A stretch of DNA of 64,000 nt from Gracilimonas sp. (GTDB lineage Bacteria; Bacteroidota; Rhodothermia; Balneolales; Balneolaceae): assembly GCF_014762685.1 (NCBI RefSeq), contig NZ_JABURM010000006.1, forward strand, positions 732,384 through 796,383. Reading direction: 5' to 3'. Of this stretch, positions 16,083-25,365 are shown piece after piece (position 1 is the stretch's first letter; each line of letters begins with the position of its first letter). Both the position numbers and the translations under genes were made by a program. The notes below the pieces were generated by a model. That model saw only the letters and a list, made by a program, of their open reading frames with translations. It had not been told where the DNA came from and did no database searches.

Positions 16083-17006
16083 ATGAAACAGTATCGAAGA
16101 CTAATGCTGGGGGCAGGCAGTGAACACGCCGAAGAGTGTTACAAAGGCAATTTCATTGGCTTAGACTATGATATGAATTTAGATTTGTCTCCTTACCTAT
16201 ATGATGACTGGAGGAAGTTCAATAAGGAAATGAGACCGGTATTTCTTGAATCTCATCCAGATAAAAGTAAAATAGCAGCCGGGCTCGCCTGTGGAGCATT
16301 ATGGGTAGTGAGTAAGGGATTAGATAAAGGAGATATTTTGTTATGCCCCGACGGAGATCGTAATTATTATGTAGCTGAGGTTGATTCTGAGTACTACTAT
16401 CAGGAAGGAGAAATCCTGCCACATCGAAGAAGTGTAAGTTGGCTTCCGGTAGTTATAGAGCGCTCAGCTATGAGTGAAGCATTTCAAAAATCAACAGTGA
16501 GTGGGGTTATCGTTGATGTAGCACAATATGCAGATGAGATTGAACAAATGATTGGTGGTAAAAGGCCCCCAAAAATCATTTCAGCCGATGAGACCATTGA
16601 AAATCCCTCTGTATTTGCTTTAGAAGAACACTTGGAACACTTTTTAGTTGAAAATTGGGAGAACACTCCCCTTGGGAAGAATTATGATATCTATAAGGAA
16701 GATGGAGAGATCATCGGCAAGCAATTTCCTACCGATACGGGGCCTTTAGATATACTTGCAATAAGCAAAGATAAAGAGACGCTTCTTGTAGTTGAACTAA
16801 AAAAAGGTCGTGCAAGCGACTATGTTGTTGGGCAGATTCAACGATATATGGGATATGTGAAAGAGGAGTTGGCTGAAACTGATCAAGAGGTTAAAGGTGT
16901 GATCATTGCTCTGGAAGATGACATTAGAATTAAGAGAGCGCTATCCGTGACAACTGGGATCAGTTTCTTTAGGTATAAAGTAAGTTTTGAGTTAATTGAG
17001 GGGTGA
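16083..17006 (+). CDS. PUA/EVE-like domain fused to NucS-type PD-(D/E)XK nuclease (nuclease A)
   Basis: 307 residues, starting two bases after hsdS. Residues 1-125 form a PUA-superfamily-like domain (GNFIGLDYDMNLDLS, then AAGLACGALWVV, then a final strand pair LPHRRSVSWL). Residues 170-307 form a NucS-like (DUF91) nuclease with Asp223, Glu238 and Lys240 (in VVELKKG) and Gln251 in QIQRYMGYV. The combination reads as a modified- or mispaired-DNA sensor joined to a cutter. Its position between hsdS and hsdR, with no promoter-sized gap, implies cooperation with the type I system. The target is unknown. Confidence 0.8.
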   Translation: MKQYRRLMLGAGSEHAEECYKGNFIGLDYDMNLDLSPYLYDDWRKFNKEMRPVFLESHPDKSKIAAGLACGALWVVSKGLDKGDILLCPDGDRNYYVAEVDSEYYYQEGEILPHRRSVSWLPVVIERSAMSEAFQKSTVSGVIVDVAQYADEIEQMIGGKRPPKIISADETIENPSVFALEEHLEHFLVENWENTPLGKNYDIYKEDGEIIGKQFPTDTGPLDILAISKDKETLLVVELKKGRASDYVVGQIQRYMGYVKEELAETDQEVKGVIIALEDDIRIKRALSVTTGISFFRYKVSFELIEG

Positions 17007-17013
17007 TATTAGT

Positions 17014-17919
17014 GTGAAAGTGTGGAGACTAAATATAAAACCGGCATCAAAGAACATAGATCCAAGAAAATTTTGCCTTCAGCAAAATATAATGGGTGTA
17101 GGGTGGCCAATTGATACTAAAGCAAAAAAAATAGAATGGGATGAATACTATAAAAAAGCTAAAAAATTTTATAAAGAGGAAAGAAACGACAATGGTTGGT
17201 GGCGAGCATTAAATGCAATTAAAAACAGAATAAAAGCAGATGATTTATGCTGGACTCGTGATTTAAATGGTAATTATTATATAGGAAGAGTTCTGGATAA
17301 TGAATGGAGATACTCAAACGACCAAGTAAATAAACAAGCAGACATTGTTAATTACCGAAATTGTAGATGGTATAAAGTGGGTGAAGTAGATTCCGTACCT
17401 GGTAAAGTGGTAAATCGGTTTATTAGAGGAGGAACGATTGAACGTGTAAAAGGGGAAACCATTCGAGAGTTCTCAAAATATTTATACAACTCAATAAGTT
17501 GTGAGCCCCATTACCAGATCAAGCAAGTTGAAACAGATTTCTATTCTTTGATACATTCAGATGACTGCGAGGATATTGTAGGCATGTATTTGCAGAATAA
17601 AGGTTATCATATTATTCCAAGTTCTTGCAAAAAAAGTACGGTTAACTATGAATTTATATTAAAGCACAATTTAGATGGCCACAAAGGGGTAGCTCAAGTT
17701 AAGAAAGGTGAGGTTGACCTATATTTTGATAATTATACAGAGTTGAATAGCAAAGTATATTTATTCACCACAAGAGGAAAGTATATAGGTAAACCAACTG
17801 CAGAAATAACCGTTATTCAAGAACATGAGATACAGAGTTTCATAGATGACAACTTTGACATAATGCCTGATAAAGTTCAGACATGGATGCGAATTTATAA
17901 TCAGTTAAATAATATATGA
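17014..17919 (+). CDS. EVE/PUA-like domain fused to Mrr-type nuclease (nuclease B)
   Basis: 301 residues from the GTG at 17014; the start is chosen because MKVWRLNIKP is the usual beginning of such domains and GAGGGG lies upstream. A longer frame opens at TTG 16996. Residues 1-145 look PUA/EVE-like, with aromatic residues (NGWWRALNAIKNRI, DLCWTRD). Residues 180-300 match an Mrr-like endonuclease: EDIVGMYLQNKGYHI, then Glu213, then Gln228 and Lys230 in GVAQVKKG, the QxK form of PD-(D/E)XK. It is 7 bases after nuclease A and overlaps hsdR by 4 (ATGA). AT-rich compared with hsdR. Confidence 0.75.
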   Translation: MKVWRLNIKPASKNIDPRKFCLQQNIMGVGWPIDTKAKKIEWDEYYKKAKKFYKEERNDNGWWRALNAIKNRIKADDLCWTRDLNGNYYIGRVLDNEWRYSNDQVNKQADIVNYRNCRWYKVGEVDSVPGKVVNRFIRGGTIERVKGETIREFSKYLYNSISCEPHYQIKQVETDFYSLIHSDDCEDIVGMYLQNKGYHIIPSSCKKSTVNYEFILKHNLDGHKGVAQVKKGEVDLYFDNYTELNSKVYLFTTRGKYIGKPTAEITVIQEHEIQSFIDDNFDIMPDKVQTWMRIYNQLNNI

Positions 17920-20900
17920 CTGACATAGGCCAAATAGAACGAAACACCCAAAACCGGATCGTCAAGCTATTTGCTGACCGGCTGGGATATGAATACCTGG
18001 GAGACTGGCAAGACCGGGAAGGAAATACCAATATAGAAGAAGACCTGCTTCGGGCCTTCCTGAAAAAACAAGGATACAAACAAAAGGTCATTGATAAAGC
18101 CGTTCATGAACTGACGAAGGCAGCAGGTGTCCAAACGGAAGAACTGTACGATAGCAATAAAGCCGTCTATAACATGCTTCGCTATGGGGTGAGTGTGAAG
18201 GCAGAAGTAGGTAAAAACAGTGAAACCGTTCATTTTATAGATTGGAAAAATTCAGATAACAATCAGTTTGCAGTTGCCGAGGAAGTCACCGTACGCGGAC
18301 TCAACGACAAACGCCCGGATGTAGTGCTGTACATAAACGGAATTGCCGTTGGGGTGATAGAGCTTAAACGATCCAAGGTAGCCGTTGAGAAAGGCATTTA
18401 TCAAAACCTGGACAATCAGCGAGACGATTTCATAAAGCCGTTCTATAACACAATGCAGTTGGTGATGGCTGGGAACGACTCAGCCGGACTACGCTACGGA
18501 ACCACAAAAACCCCAGCCAAATACTACCTGACCTGGAAGGAAAAGACCGATGAAGAATTTGAGTACATACTCGACAAGCATGTGGTTCAGCTATGTGAAA
18601 AAGATCGCCTGCTGGAGATCATGCACGACTTCATACTCTTTGATGGCGGAAACAAAATTGTCTGCCGCCCCCATCAGTATTTTGGGGTAAAGGCGGCGCA
18701 ATCAAATATCAGAAACCACGAAGATGGTATAATCTGGCATACGCAGGGAAGTGGGAAAAGTCTGACCATGGTATGGATGGCACAGTGGATTCGTGAGAAT
18801 GTGACGGACTCCAGAGTAGTCGTGATTACCGACCGCACCGAGCTCGACAAACAAATTACCCGCGTGTTCAATGACGCTGAAGAACCGATGGAACGAGCCA
18901 CCTCCGGCGCGGATCTGATTGACAAGCTCAACAAGCACGAAATTCCTCTCATCTCCTCTTTAGTACACAAGTTTGGAACCCGTGAGGAAAGTGAAATGGA
19001 TGAGTACCTGAAAGACATTCAAAAGCATCTGCCCAAGAATTTCAAAGCCAAGGGCGATATCTACGTGTTTGTGGATGAATGTCACCGCACCCAATCCGGC
19101 AAGCTTCATAAGGCCATGAAAGCTATTCTGCCCGATGCCATGTTTGTTGGATTTACGGGAACACCCCTGCTCAAAAAAGACAAAGCCACCAGCCTTGAAA
19201 CTTTTGGCCCTTTCATTCATACCTACAAATTTGATGAAGCCGTAGCCGATAAAGTCGTATTGGATCTGCGCTACGAAGCCCGGGATATTGATCAGCAAAT
19301 TACCGATCAAGAAAGCATCGACGAATGGTTTGATGCCAAAACAAGGGGCCTGAATGATCTGGCCAAGATCGAGCTGAAGAAACGCTGGGGAACCATGAAA
19401 CAGGTGCTCAGTTCCCGGGACCGGTTGGAGAAGATCGCTACCGATATATTCAAAGATTTTCAAACCCAACCTCGACTGGACAGCGGAGAAGGTAATGCCA
19501 TGCTGGTCGCTTCTTCGGTACTGGAAGCCTGTAAGTTCTACGAGATCTTTCAGGAGTTCGATACCATGAAAGGGCATTGTGCGGTTGTAACGTCTTTTCA
19601 ACCTAATGCTAACGACATTAAAGGAGAAGAAACCGGCGCCGGAGAAACCGAAGAGCAGATGAAGTACCGCATCTATACTGAGATGCTGGACGGCAAAACC
19701 ACCGAAGAATTTGAAGAAGAAGCCAAGCGTAAGTTCATCAACGAACCGGCGCGGATGAAACTGCTCATTGTAGTAGATAAGCTGCTCACCGGCTTTGATG
19801 CTCCTCCGGCATCCTACTTGTACATTGACAAGTCGATGCAGGAACACGGGCTGTTTCAGGCCATCTGTCGGGTAAACCGTCTCGATGATGAAAGCAAGGA
19901 ATACGGATACATCGTTGACTATAAGGATCTGTTCAAAAGCCTCGAAGAATCCATTGATACCTATACCAGCGGAGCTTTTGAAGGATACGATAAGAAAGAT
20001 GTGGACGGGCTGCTCAAGGATCGGTTTGAACAAGCTAAGGAGCGCCTTGATGATAATCTGGATAAGGTAGTTGCGCTCTGCGAACCGGTTCACCCCAGAA
20101 CCCAGAAGGAGTTCTTTAAATTCTTCGGCACTGAAACGGCCGGTAAGACCGAAGATCAGATCAAAGCCGATGAGGAAAGACGAGTCAGCTTCTATAAAAT
20201 GGTGTCTTCGTTAGTACGCGCCTATGCCGATATCGCTAACGAAATGGCAAAGGCCGGTTATAGCGAGGAAGAAGCCAAGGACATCAAGTACCAGGTCAAG
20301 TTCTACTCCGACCTGAAGGAAGATGTGAAGCAAGCGAGCGGCGATTACATTGACCTGAAAATGTACGAGCCGGGTATGCGGAACCTGATCGATCGGTATA
20401 TCGATGCATCCCACAGCCGAAAAGTATCGTCACTGGATGATTACACGCTGGTGGATCTCATCGTAAATAAAGGCCTTTCTTCTCTGGATGATGTGCTTTC
20501 AGAAAATATCAAAAAAGATGAAGAAGCCGTAGCCGAGACCATCGAGAATAACATCCGCAAAGTGATCATTGAAGAAAGGCCAGGGAATCCAAAATACTTT
20601 GAGAAGATGTCGGAGTTGCTGGAAGAATTGATCGAGCAAAGAAAGAAAGCCGCTTCCGAATACGCTAAATACCTTGAAAAGTTGGCTGAACTTGCCCGTA
20701 AAGTGAAGCGAGTGGAAGGACAAGACCGGTATCCGGCTAAGGTGCAGTCAAATGGACAAAAGGCTCTGTATGATAACCTCGATAACAATGAAGAACTGAC
20801 GCTCACTATTGACGAGACGATCAAGTACACGGCTAAAGACGGGTGGCGAGAGAACAAAATTAAAGAACGTCAGGTAGAAAATGCTGTCAAAAGACATTTA

Positions 20901-20960
20901 CCCGATGGTGTGAATTTGAGTTTAGTGATGGAGGTTGTAAAGAATCAGCGTGAATACTGA
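17916..20960 (+). CDS. hsdR: Type I restriction endonuclease subunit HsdR
   Basis: 1014 residues, normal length. The N-terminal nuclease domain has Asp135 (RPDVV) and Glu149-Lys151 (IELK). The SF2 motor follows: Walker A TQGSGKS (276-282), DECH box (387-390), FTGTP motif III, and the second RecA domain with LLTGFDAP and QAICRVNRL. The C-terminal part is helical and charged. HsdR translocates DNA through the HsdM/HsdS complex and cuts at a distance. Its start overlaps nuclease B by 4 bases, so the two extra nucleases are part of this transcript. Confidence 0.97.
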   Translation: MTDIGQIERNTQNRIVKLFADRLGYEYLGDWQDREGNTNIEEDLLRAFLKKQGYKQKVIDKAVHELTKAAGVQTEELYDSNKAVYNMLRYGVSVKAEVGKNSETVHFIDWKNSDNNQFAVAEEVTVRGLNDKRPDVVLYINGIAVGVIELKRSKVAVEKGIYQNLDNQRDDFIKPFYNTMQLVMAGNDSAGLRYGTTKTPAKYYLTWKEKTDEEFEYILDKHVVQLCEKDRLLEIMHDFILFDGGNKIVCRPHQYFGVKAAQSNIRNHEDGIIWHTQGSGKSLTMVWMAQWIRENVTDSRVVVITDRTELDKQITRVFNDAEEPMERATSGADLIDKLNKHEIPLISSLVHKFGTREESEMDEYLKDIQKHLPKNFKAKGDIYVFVDECHRTQSGKLHKAMKAILPDAMFVGFTGTPLLKKDKATSLETFGPFIHTYKFDEAVADKVVLDLRYEARDIDQQITDQESIDEWFDAKTRGLNDLAKIELKKRWGTMKQVLSSRDRLEKIATDIFKDFQTQPRLDSGEGNAMLVASSVLEACKFYEIFQEFDTMKGHCAVVTSFQPNANDIKGEETGAGETEEQMKYRIYTEMLDGKTTEEFEEEAKRKFINEPARMKLLIVVDKLLTGFDAPPASYLYIDKSMQEHGLFQAICRVNRLDDESKEYGYIVDYKDLFKSLEESIDTYTSGAFEGYDKKDVDGLLKDRFEQAKERLDDNLDKVVALCEPVHPRTQKEFFKFFGTETAGKTEDQIKADEERRVSFYKMVSSLVRAYADIANEMAKAGYSEEEAKDIKYQVKFYSDLKEDVKQASGDYIDLKMYEPGMRNLIDRYIDASHSRKVSSLDDYTLVDLIVNKGLSSLDDVLSENIKKDEEAVAETIENNIRKVIIEERPGNPKYFEKMSELLEELIEQRKKAASEYAKYLEKLAELARKVKRVEGQDRYPAKVQSNGQKALYDNLDNNEELTLTIDETIKYTAKDGWRENKIKERQVENAVKRHLPDGVNLSLVMEVVKNQREY

Positions 20961-21657
20961 ACATTACCATATTGAAGTCTCCGGTATTGATGTGGATGTG
21001 GTCCAGAAAGACATCAAGAACATCCACCTTGCGGTCTATCCGCCTACCGGCAGAGTACGCCTTTCATCTCCAGCCACCATGCAAAGGGAATCCTTGCGAC
21101 TGTTTATTATCTCCAAGCTGGGCTGGATCAAAAAGCACATCCGAAACATGAACTCCCAAATCCGTGAGCCGGAACGGGAGTATATTCAGGGGGAAAGTCA
21201 CTGGGTAGAAGGACAACGCTACCTGCTCAACATTATCGAGAAAGAAGCCCCGCCTAAAGTAGAAATACGGAATAAGAAATACCTCGATCTGTACATCCGG
21301 CCGGGAAATGATAAAGCCAAGAGAGAAGAAGTGATGCGGGAGTGGTACCGGGACCGGCTAAAAGATCAAATCCCTGAACTCGTGGTCGAGTGGGAAAACA
21401 AGCTTGGTGTTAAAATTGAAGAATGGGGCGTCAAACTCATGAAAACCAAGTGGGGCTCCTGCAACATCGAAGACCGGCGCATCTGGCTAAACCTGGAGCT
21501 TGCTAAGAAGTCCAAGCACTGCCTTGAATATGTTATCCTCCACGAAATGGTTCACCTCAAAGAACGCCACCACAATGACAGGTTTAAAGCTCTTTTGGAT
21601 AAGCACATGCCGGGTTGGCAAAGTGTAAGAGAGGAGTTGAATGAGGTGGTTTATTAG
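20950..21657 (+). CDS. YgjP/SprT-like zinc metallopeptidase (DUF45)
   Basis: 235 residues. The zinc site is HEMVHLKERHH (HExxH plus a third His downstream), preceded by TKWGSCN, the two hallmarks of the YgjP-like family. The start is GTG 20950, overlapping hsdR by 11 bases. Such peptidases are frequently the last gene of type I restriction operons; a role in degrading HsdR or DNA-protein adducts has been proposed for related proteins but is not proven here. It ends 3 bases before the stop of the convergent XRE regulator. Confidence 0.92.
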   Translation: MNTEHYHIEVSGIDVDVVQKDIKNIHLAVYPPTGRVRLSSPATMQRESLRLFIISKLGWIKKHIRNMNSQIREPEREYIQGESHWVEGQRYLLNIIEKEAPPKVEIRNKKYLDLYIRPGNDKAKREEVMREWYRDRLKDQIPELVVEWENKLGVKIEEWGVKLMKTKWGSCNIEDRRIWLNLELAKKSKHCLEYVILHEMVHLKERHHNDRFKALLDKHMPGWQSVREELNEVVY

Positions 21658-21660
21658 TTT

Positions 21661-21900
21661 TTAACTGTGAGACTTTTCTTCAAACTTGGCTGCTAATTCA
21701 GAAACTTTAATCCCAAATGCCTCAGCAAATCTCACAACAGTTTTAAACTGGATAGCCCTCTCCCCGTTCTCGACCTTCGATATATAAGACCGTTCAAAAT
21801 CCCCTAATTCAGCAAGCTTCTCTTGTGAAAGATTCCGGGACAAACGTAGTTCCCGGATCACGCTGCCCAATACTTTTTCTATGTCCCTTTCTTTTGCCAT
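21661..21900 (-). CDS. XRE-family DNA-binding regulator (possible C-protein)
   Basis: 79 residues from the ATG at 21900; a longer reading frame to 21969 overlaps the operator region and lacks support. The helix-turn-helix spans LGSVIRELRLSRNLSQEKLAEL with recognition helix RSYISKVENGERAI, the Cro/C1 pattern. It lies at the far end of the restriction operon on the opposite strand, as C-proteins controlling restriction systems often do. A 6-3-6 palindrome 31 bases upstream may be its own operator. Confidence 0.88.
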   Translation of the reverse strand: MAKERDIEKVLGSVIRELRLSRNLSQEKLAELGDFERSYISKVENGERAIQFKTVVRFAEAFGIKVSELAAKFEEKSHS

Positions 21901-21930
21901 CTGTTGACTAAGTAAAGGGAATGTGTTTAA

Positions 21931-21945
21931 TTGGGCTACGCCCAA
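21931..21945. promoter_or_regulatory. Palindrome TTGGGC-TAC-GCCCAA upstream of the XRE gene
   Basis: A perfect 6-bp inverted repeat with a 3-base spacer, between the divergent XRE gene and the lipoprotein gene at 21982. Size and position suit a dimeric HTH regulator, probably the adjacent XRE protein. Confidence 0.4.
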
Positions 21946-21981
21946 AGTGTCACAATTTATGAATACCAAAGAATCCTTGTT

Positions 21982-22233
21982 ATGAAAAAATCACTGCTTA
22001 TACCAATAATTATGGCCGGGTTCCTTGTCTCTTGTACAACAACCCAAAAAATTCAACGCCCTGATGGCTCTACTGAATACTTGATTGCCTGTGGGGCATC
22101 GACGGGTTTTAATGTATGTTACAACAAAGCTAATAAGATATGTCCCTCAGGGTATGAGACACTTGAAGAGAAAAGCGGCTTTAACCGGAAAGAAATAAGG
22201 ATCAATTGTCCAAGCCAAAATAATGATGAATAG
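21982..22233 (+). CDS. Small lipoprotein
   Basis: 83 residues from the ATG at 21982, with a lipoprotein signal (SLLIPIIMAGFLVSC). An upstream in-frame extension covers the XRE regulatory region and is rejected. The mature part has four further cysteines (YLIACGAST, FNVCYNKANKICPSG, INCPSQ), suggesting disulfides in the periplasm, which resembles known small phage- or plasmid-borne surface lipoproteins. Function unknown. The next gene begins within its 3' end. Confidence 0.6.
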   Translation: MKKSLLIPIIMAGFLVSCTTTQKIQRPDGSTEYLIACGASTGFNVCYNKANKICPSGYETLEEKSGFNRKEIRINCPSQNNDE

Positions 22234-22246
22234 AGTTAAGCTGAGT

Positions 22247-22759
22247 ATGATTAAATTTAAATCAACGCTTTTATTAGTAATCATATGTATTGCTTTTCAA
22301 ACCGAGTCCTTCAGCCAATCTTTTAGTACAGGTTTAGAAACTAATGACTGCATGGGTAGTGTCGTGTATTACTCAATAGTAACATCTGATTCTGATGGTT
22401 GGGGGTTTGACGAATCAAAAGTCAAAAGTATTACCAGAGAAATGCTTTTTGAAAACGACCTACTGCCTCAAGAATATTCAAGCAATAGAAGACCGGATAA
22501 CTGTCATCCGCTATTTGATCCAGGTATGTTGCGAGTACATATATTTACTACCTTCGACGTTTTTAGTATGTCCGTCTTGTTTTATCGCAATAACTATTTT
22601 CGAGTTACTGATTCAGAATGGTTAAGTAAGTTTGCACCAATATGGGGAGCGCCGGTGTTGGGGAAAGAGAGAAATAAGAACCCAGATAAAATTTATGATA
22701 CCCTAAGAAGCCAACTCTCTCACTTCATTGATCAATATAAAAAGTCGAATAACCTGTAA
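22247..22759 (+). CDS. Hypothetical exported protein
   Basis: 170 residues from the ATG at 22247, preceded by two earlier ATGs at 22223 and 22226. The N-terminus is a signal peptide (KSTLLLVIICIAFQTESFSQ). The mature protein has aromatic-rich beta segments and ends with LRSQLSHFIDQYKK. No family is recognised. It directly follows the small lipoprotein and may share its transcript. Confidence 0.5.
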   Translation: MIKFKSTLLLVIICIAFQTESFSQSFSTGLETNDCMGSVVYYSIVTSDSDGWGFDESKVKSITREMLFENDLLPQEYSSNRRPDNCHPLFDPGMLRVHIFTTFDVFSMSVLFYRNNYFRVTDSEWLSKFAPIWGAPVLGKERNKNPDKIYDTLRSQLSHFIDQYKKSNNL

Positions 22760-22765
22760 AAAAGT

Positions 22766-22948
22766 ATGAAAGCAGCGACAACGATCTTCTTTATCATTTG
22801 CTATGCTCTTCTGTATAATTTATTTGTGCAATCCGAAGGAGACTATTTGACCAATGCTGAGTGGTTAGTGATGTTAGTAGTTACTTTCGGTTTATTATAT
22901 CTGTGGGCGATTTCAATGAAGAAAATTGGTGAATCTGAGAAAGAATAA
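22766..22948 (+). CDS. Small membrane protein
   Basis: 60 residues with two hydrophobic helices (TIFFIICYALLYNLFV and WLVMLVVTFGLLYLWAIS) and a charged C-terminus (KKIGESEKE). It starts 6 bases after the exported-protein stop, so it belongs to the same transcript. Function unknown. Confidence 0.45.
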   Translation: MKAATTIFFIICYALLYNLFVQSEGDYLTNAEWLVMLVVTFGLLYLWAISMKKIGESEKE

Positions 22949-23040
22949 TACTTCTTTATATAACTCCATTGCTTATCAGAGAAATCCTGAGAATATTATA
23001 GTGGATTCTGGAAATACGAGAATTGACATAAAGTAGGGCA

Positions 23041-23070
23041 TTACAGCTATCAACTGTAACGGAGCTGTAA
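23041..23070. repeat. Inverted repeat with CTGTAAC copies near the island edge
   Basis: TTACAGCT (23041-23048) and AGCTGTAA (23063-23070) are inverse copies; CTGTAAC also occurs twice directly inside this block. It lies between the last accessory gene and the tRNA-Phe terminator, where an integrase arm site or a promoter could sit. Nothing more specific can be said. Confidence 0.3.
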
Positions 23071-23104
23071 CCGATGAAATTTATATTTCTTAAATCAAGA
23101 AAAT

Positions 23105-23148
23105 AAAAAAGCCTTATGTCGTTTTAAATTATTGCGACACAAGGCTTT
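23105..23148 (-). terminator. Terminator of tRNA-Phe
   Basis: On the minus strand a 14-bp stem (23135-23148 with 23108-23121, one G-U) around an AT loop is followed by six T. It begins 9 bases after the tRNA 3' end. Confidence 0.85.
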
Positions 23149-23156
23149 ATAAAAGG

Positions 23157-23229
<73 letters not shown>

Positions 23230-23307
23230 TTTCACAAGGACGGCAAAGATAAAGGGTTTATTATCTACATACAATATTGAATTCAATATTGAGCAAAAAA
23301 GACAGGC

Positions 23308-25014
23308 TTAGTCTGAGATGTGAACGTCTTTCAATCGCAATTGAAGAGTGCGGCGGCCGTTCCAGTTATTTTCTTCCAGCACGTAGGCAATTTTAAATGG
23401 ATTTCCATTTCGCACGCCGGGGAGGTATTCATGCATATTAAACCCGATGGTATCGAACACTCCTGACTTCTCCTGTTTTATGCGCATTTTTAAATGGCCA
23501 TTTCCCACAATCGTAGGTTCGCCCACTACCTTCACGCCCTCACTTACAAAAATCGGGCGTAAATTGCCGGGGCCAAAGGGTTCAAATTGGCTCAATAATT
23601 TCCAGAATTTCATATCCACTTCGCTAAGATCAAGCTTGGCATCAATGGTAAGCTCGGGCTCAAAAGAATTTTCGGAAAGATCGGTAAAAGCCAGTTCATT
23701 CATTCGGCGGCGAAATTCCGAGAGGTTCTTTTCCGACAACGTAAGTCCGGCAGCAAATTCATGTCCTCCAAATTGCTCTAGCAAATCTTCGCACTTTTTA
23801 ATGGCATTATAAATGTTGAACCCCTTAATACTTCGTGCCGAGCCCTTCACTTTCCCATCCACATTGCTCAACATAATAGCCGGCCGGTGGTATAAATCCA
23901 CTAAACGGGAAGCTACAATCCCGATCACCCCAAGATGCCAATCTTCCGCATATAGCACGATGGTGGAAGTTTCATCCATATCAAAGTCTTTGTCGATTTG
24001 CTCCATCGCCTCTTTCATGGTTTTGGAATCTGTATCGCGCCGGCGCAGGTTGATGGACTCTAATTCATAGGCATGAGCTTTTGCTTCCGCCTCCGTTTCC
24101 GAAATCATGAGCTTAACGGCGGTACTTGCATCACCCATTCTGCCGGCCGCATTTATCCTCGGACCAATAGAGAACACAATTTTTGAAGTATTTACCTCGT
24201 CTTTGGAAACTTTGATCAGATCAAGAAGTGCTTTAATTCCCACACGCGGACTTTTCTGGATCATATTCAAACCGGCCTTCATCAGTACCCGGTTTTCATC
24301 AATGATGGGCACAATGTCAGAAGCAATGGAGATGGCCACCAAATCCAGGAATTTATAAGCAACGGACCGAGGCAGTCCAAGTTTTTCTATGGTTCCCTGT
24401 ATAAGTTTGAAGCCTACTCCGGCCCCGGAAAGTCCGTCAAAGGGATACTTGCAATCCGGTCTTTTGGGATCCAAAACCGCGACAGCATCCGGGATTTCAT
24501 CACCGACGGTATGGTGATCACAAATAATAAGGTCAATCCCCTTCTCTTTAGCTGATTTAGCTTCTTCAATAGCCGTTATTCCGCAATCTACCGAAACAAT
24601 CAGGGAGGCGTTAATTTCTTCGGCATATTTAATGCCATCCGGATTAATTCCATATCCTTCTTTAAAACGATGGGGAATGTAGTAGTCTGCATCTACCCCA
24701 AATTCTTTCAAGAAGGTATAAATACAAGATGTAGCTGTAGTTCCGTCAACGTCGTAATCGCCGTAAACGAGAACTTTTTCACTTTTGCGGATCGCCAGGG
24801 CCAAGCGTTCGGCACCGGCTTCCATGTCCTTCATTAAAAAAGGATCGTGGAGGTTATCTATCTTTGGTCTGAAAAAGTATTTTGCATCATCGTATGTTTC
24901 TATGCCGCGTATAGCCAGTAATCGGGCTATTTTGTCCGGAATTCCAAGCTTGTCCCCTAATTTGAGAACGTACTTTTCCTGTTCCGGCTGCGCGTATACC
25001 CAGCGGAATGACAT
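23308..25014 (-). CDS. recJ: Single-stranded-DNA exonuclease RecJ
   Basis: 568 residues, normal length. The DHH phosphoesterase domain has DYDVDG (residues 86-91) and DHH (166-168), plus PDAVAVLDPKRPDC; the DHHA1 domain has GGHEFAAGLTLSE; a C-terminal OB-like domain follows. RecJ degrades 5'-ended single strands in mismatch repair, base excision repair and RecF-pathway recombination. It lies 78 bases from tRNA-Phe on the same strand and has its own upstream region of 350 bases. Confidence 0.97.
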   Translation of the reverse strand: MSFRWVYAQPEQEKYVLKLGDKLGIPDKIARLLAIRGIETYDDAKYFFRPKIDNLHDPFLMKDMEAGAERLALAIRKSEKVLVYGDYDVDGTTATSCIYTFLKEFGVDADYYIPHRFKEGYGINPDGIKYAEEINASLIVSVDCGITAIEEAKSAKEKGIDLIICDHHTVGDEIPDAVAVLDPKRPDCKYPFDGLSGAGVGFKLIQGTIEKLGLPRSVAYKFLDLVAISIASDIVPIIDENRVLMKAGLNMIQKSPRVGIKALLDLIKVSKDEVNTSKIVFSIGPRINAAGRMGDASTAVKLMISETEAEAKAHAYELESINLRRRDTDSKTMKEAMEQIDKDFDMDETSTIVLYAEDWHLGVIGIVASRLVDLYHRPAIMLSNVDGKVKGSARSIKGFNIYNAIKKCEDLLEQFGGHEFAAGLTLSEKNLSEFRRRMNELAFTDLSENSFEPELTIDAKLDLSEVDMKFWKLLSQFEPFGPGNLRPIFVSEGVKVVGEPTIVGNGHLKMRIKQEKSGVFDTIGFNMHEYLPGVRNGNPFKIAYVLEENNWNGRRTLQLRLKDVHISD

Positions 25015-25365
25015 GATTGTTTTGTGCTTTATTTTTATTCATAGAGGCTGATCGACGGTCAAGCCGGTACGCCAACGCTAAATGCGTTTTCATTACTTAT
25101 AAAATACTATTTAACAGGAGAAAATCAGCATACTGTTTTCGGAAGCATTAGCTGAATGATTCAGCCGTCAAGCTCAGTCTGATTTTACCTAACCCTTTTC
25201 TCTTAGTAAGAGCGATTTCACAGCAACTCCTTACAAAAATATATTTTCGCACTTTTTCCGTTCAGTATCTGATAACAATGAATGTAAAATTTAGTCCCGT
25301 GAGAGGACCTTTAAAGATACTCAGTAAAAAAGGCGATGCTTATTTCTGCGGTAAATAAGGACTAA
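25015..25365. other. Noncoding gap upstream of recJ
   Basis: About 350 bases between recJ and the beta-barrel-type gene. I find no credible reading frame on either strand. It should hold the recJ promoter and the end of the upstream gene's transcript; no clean hairpin with a T-run was seen. Confidence 0.5.

Noticed and set aside
18960-20093. 377-residue open frame on the minus strand
   Set aside because: Antisense shadow of hsdR caused by codon bias; no motif of its own.
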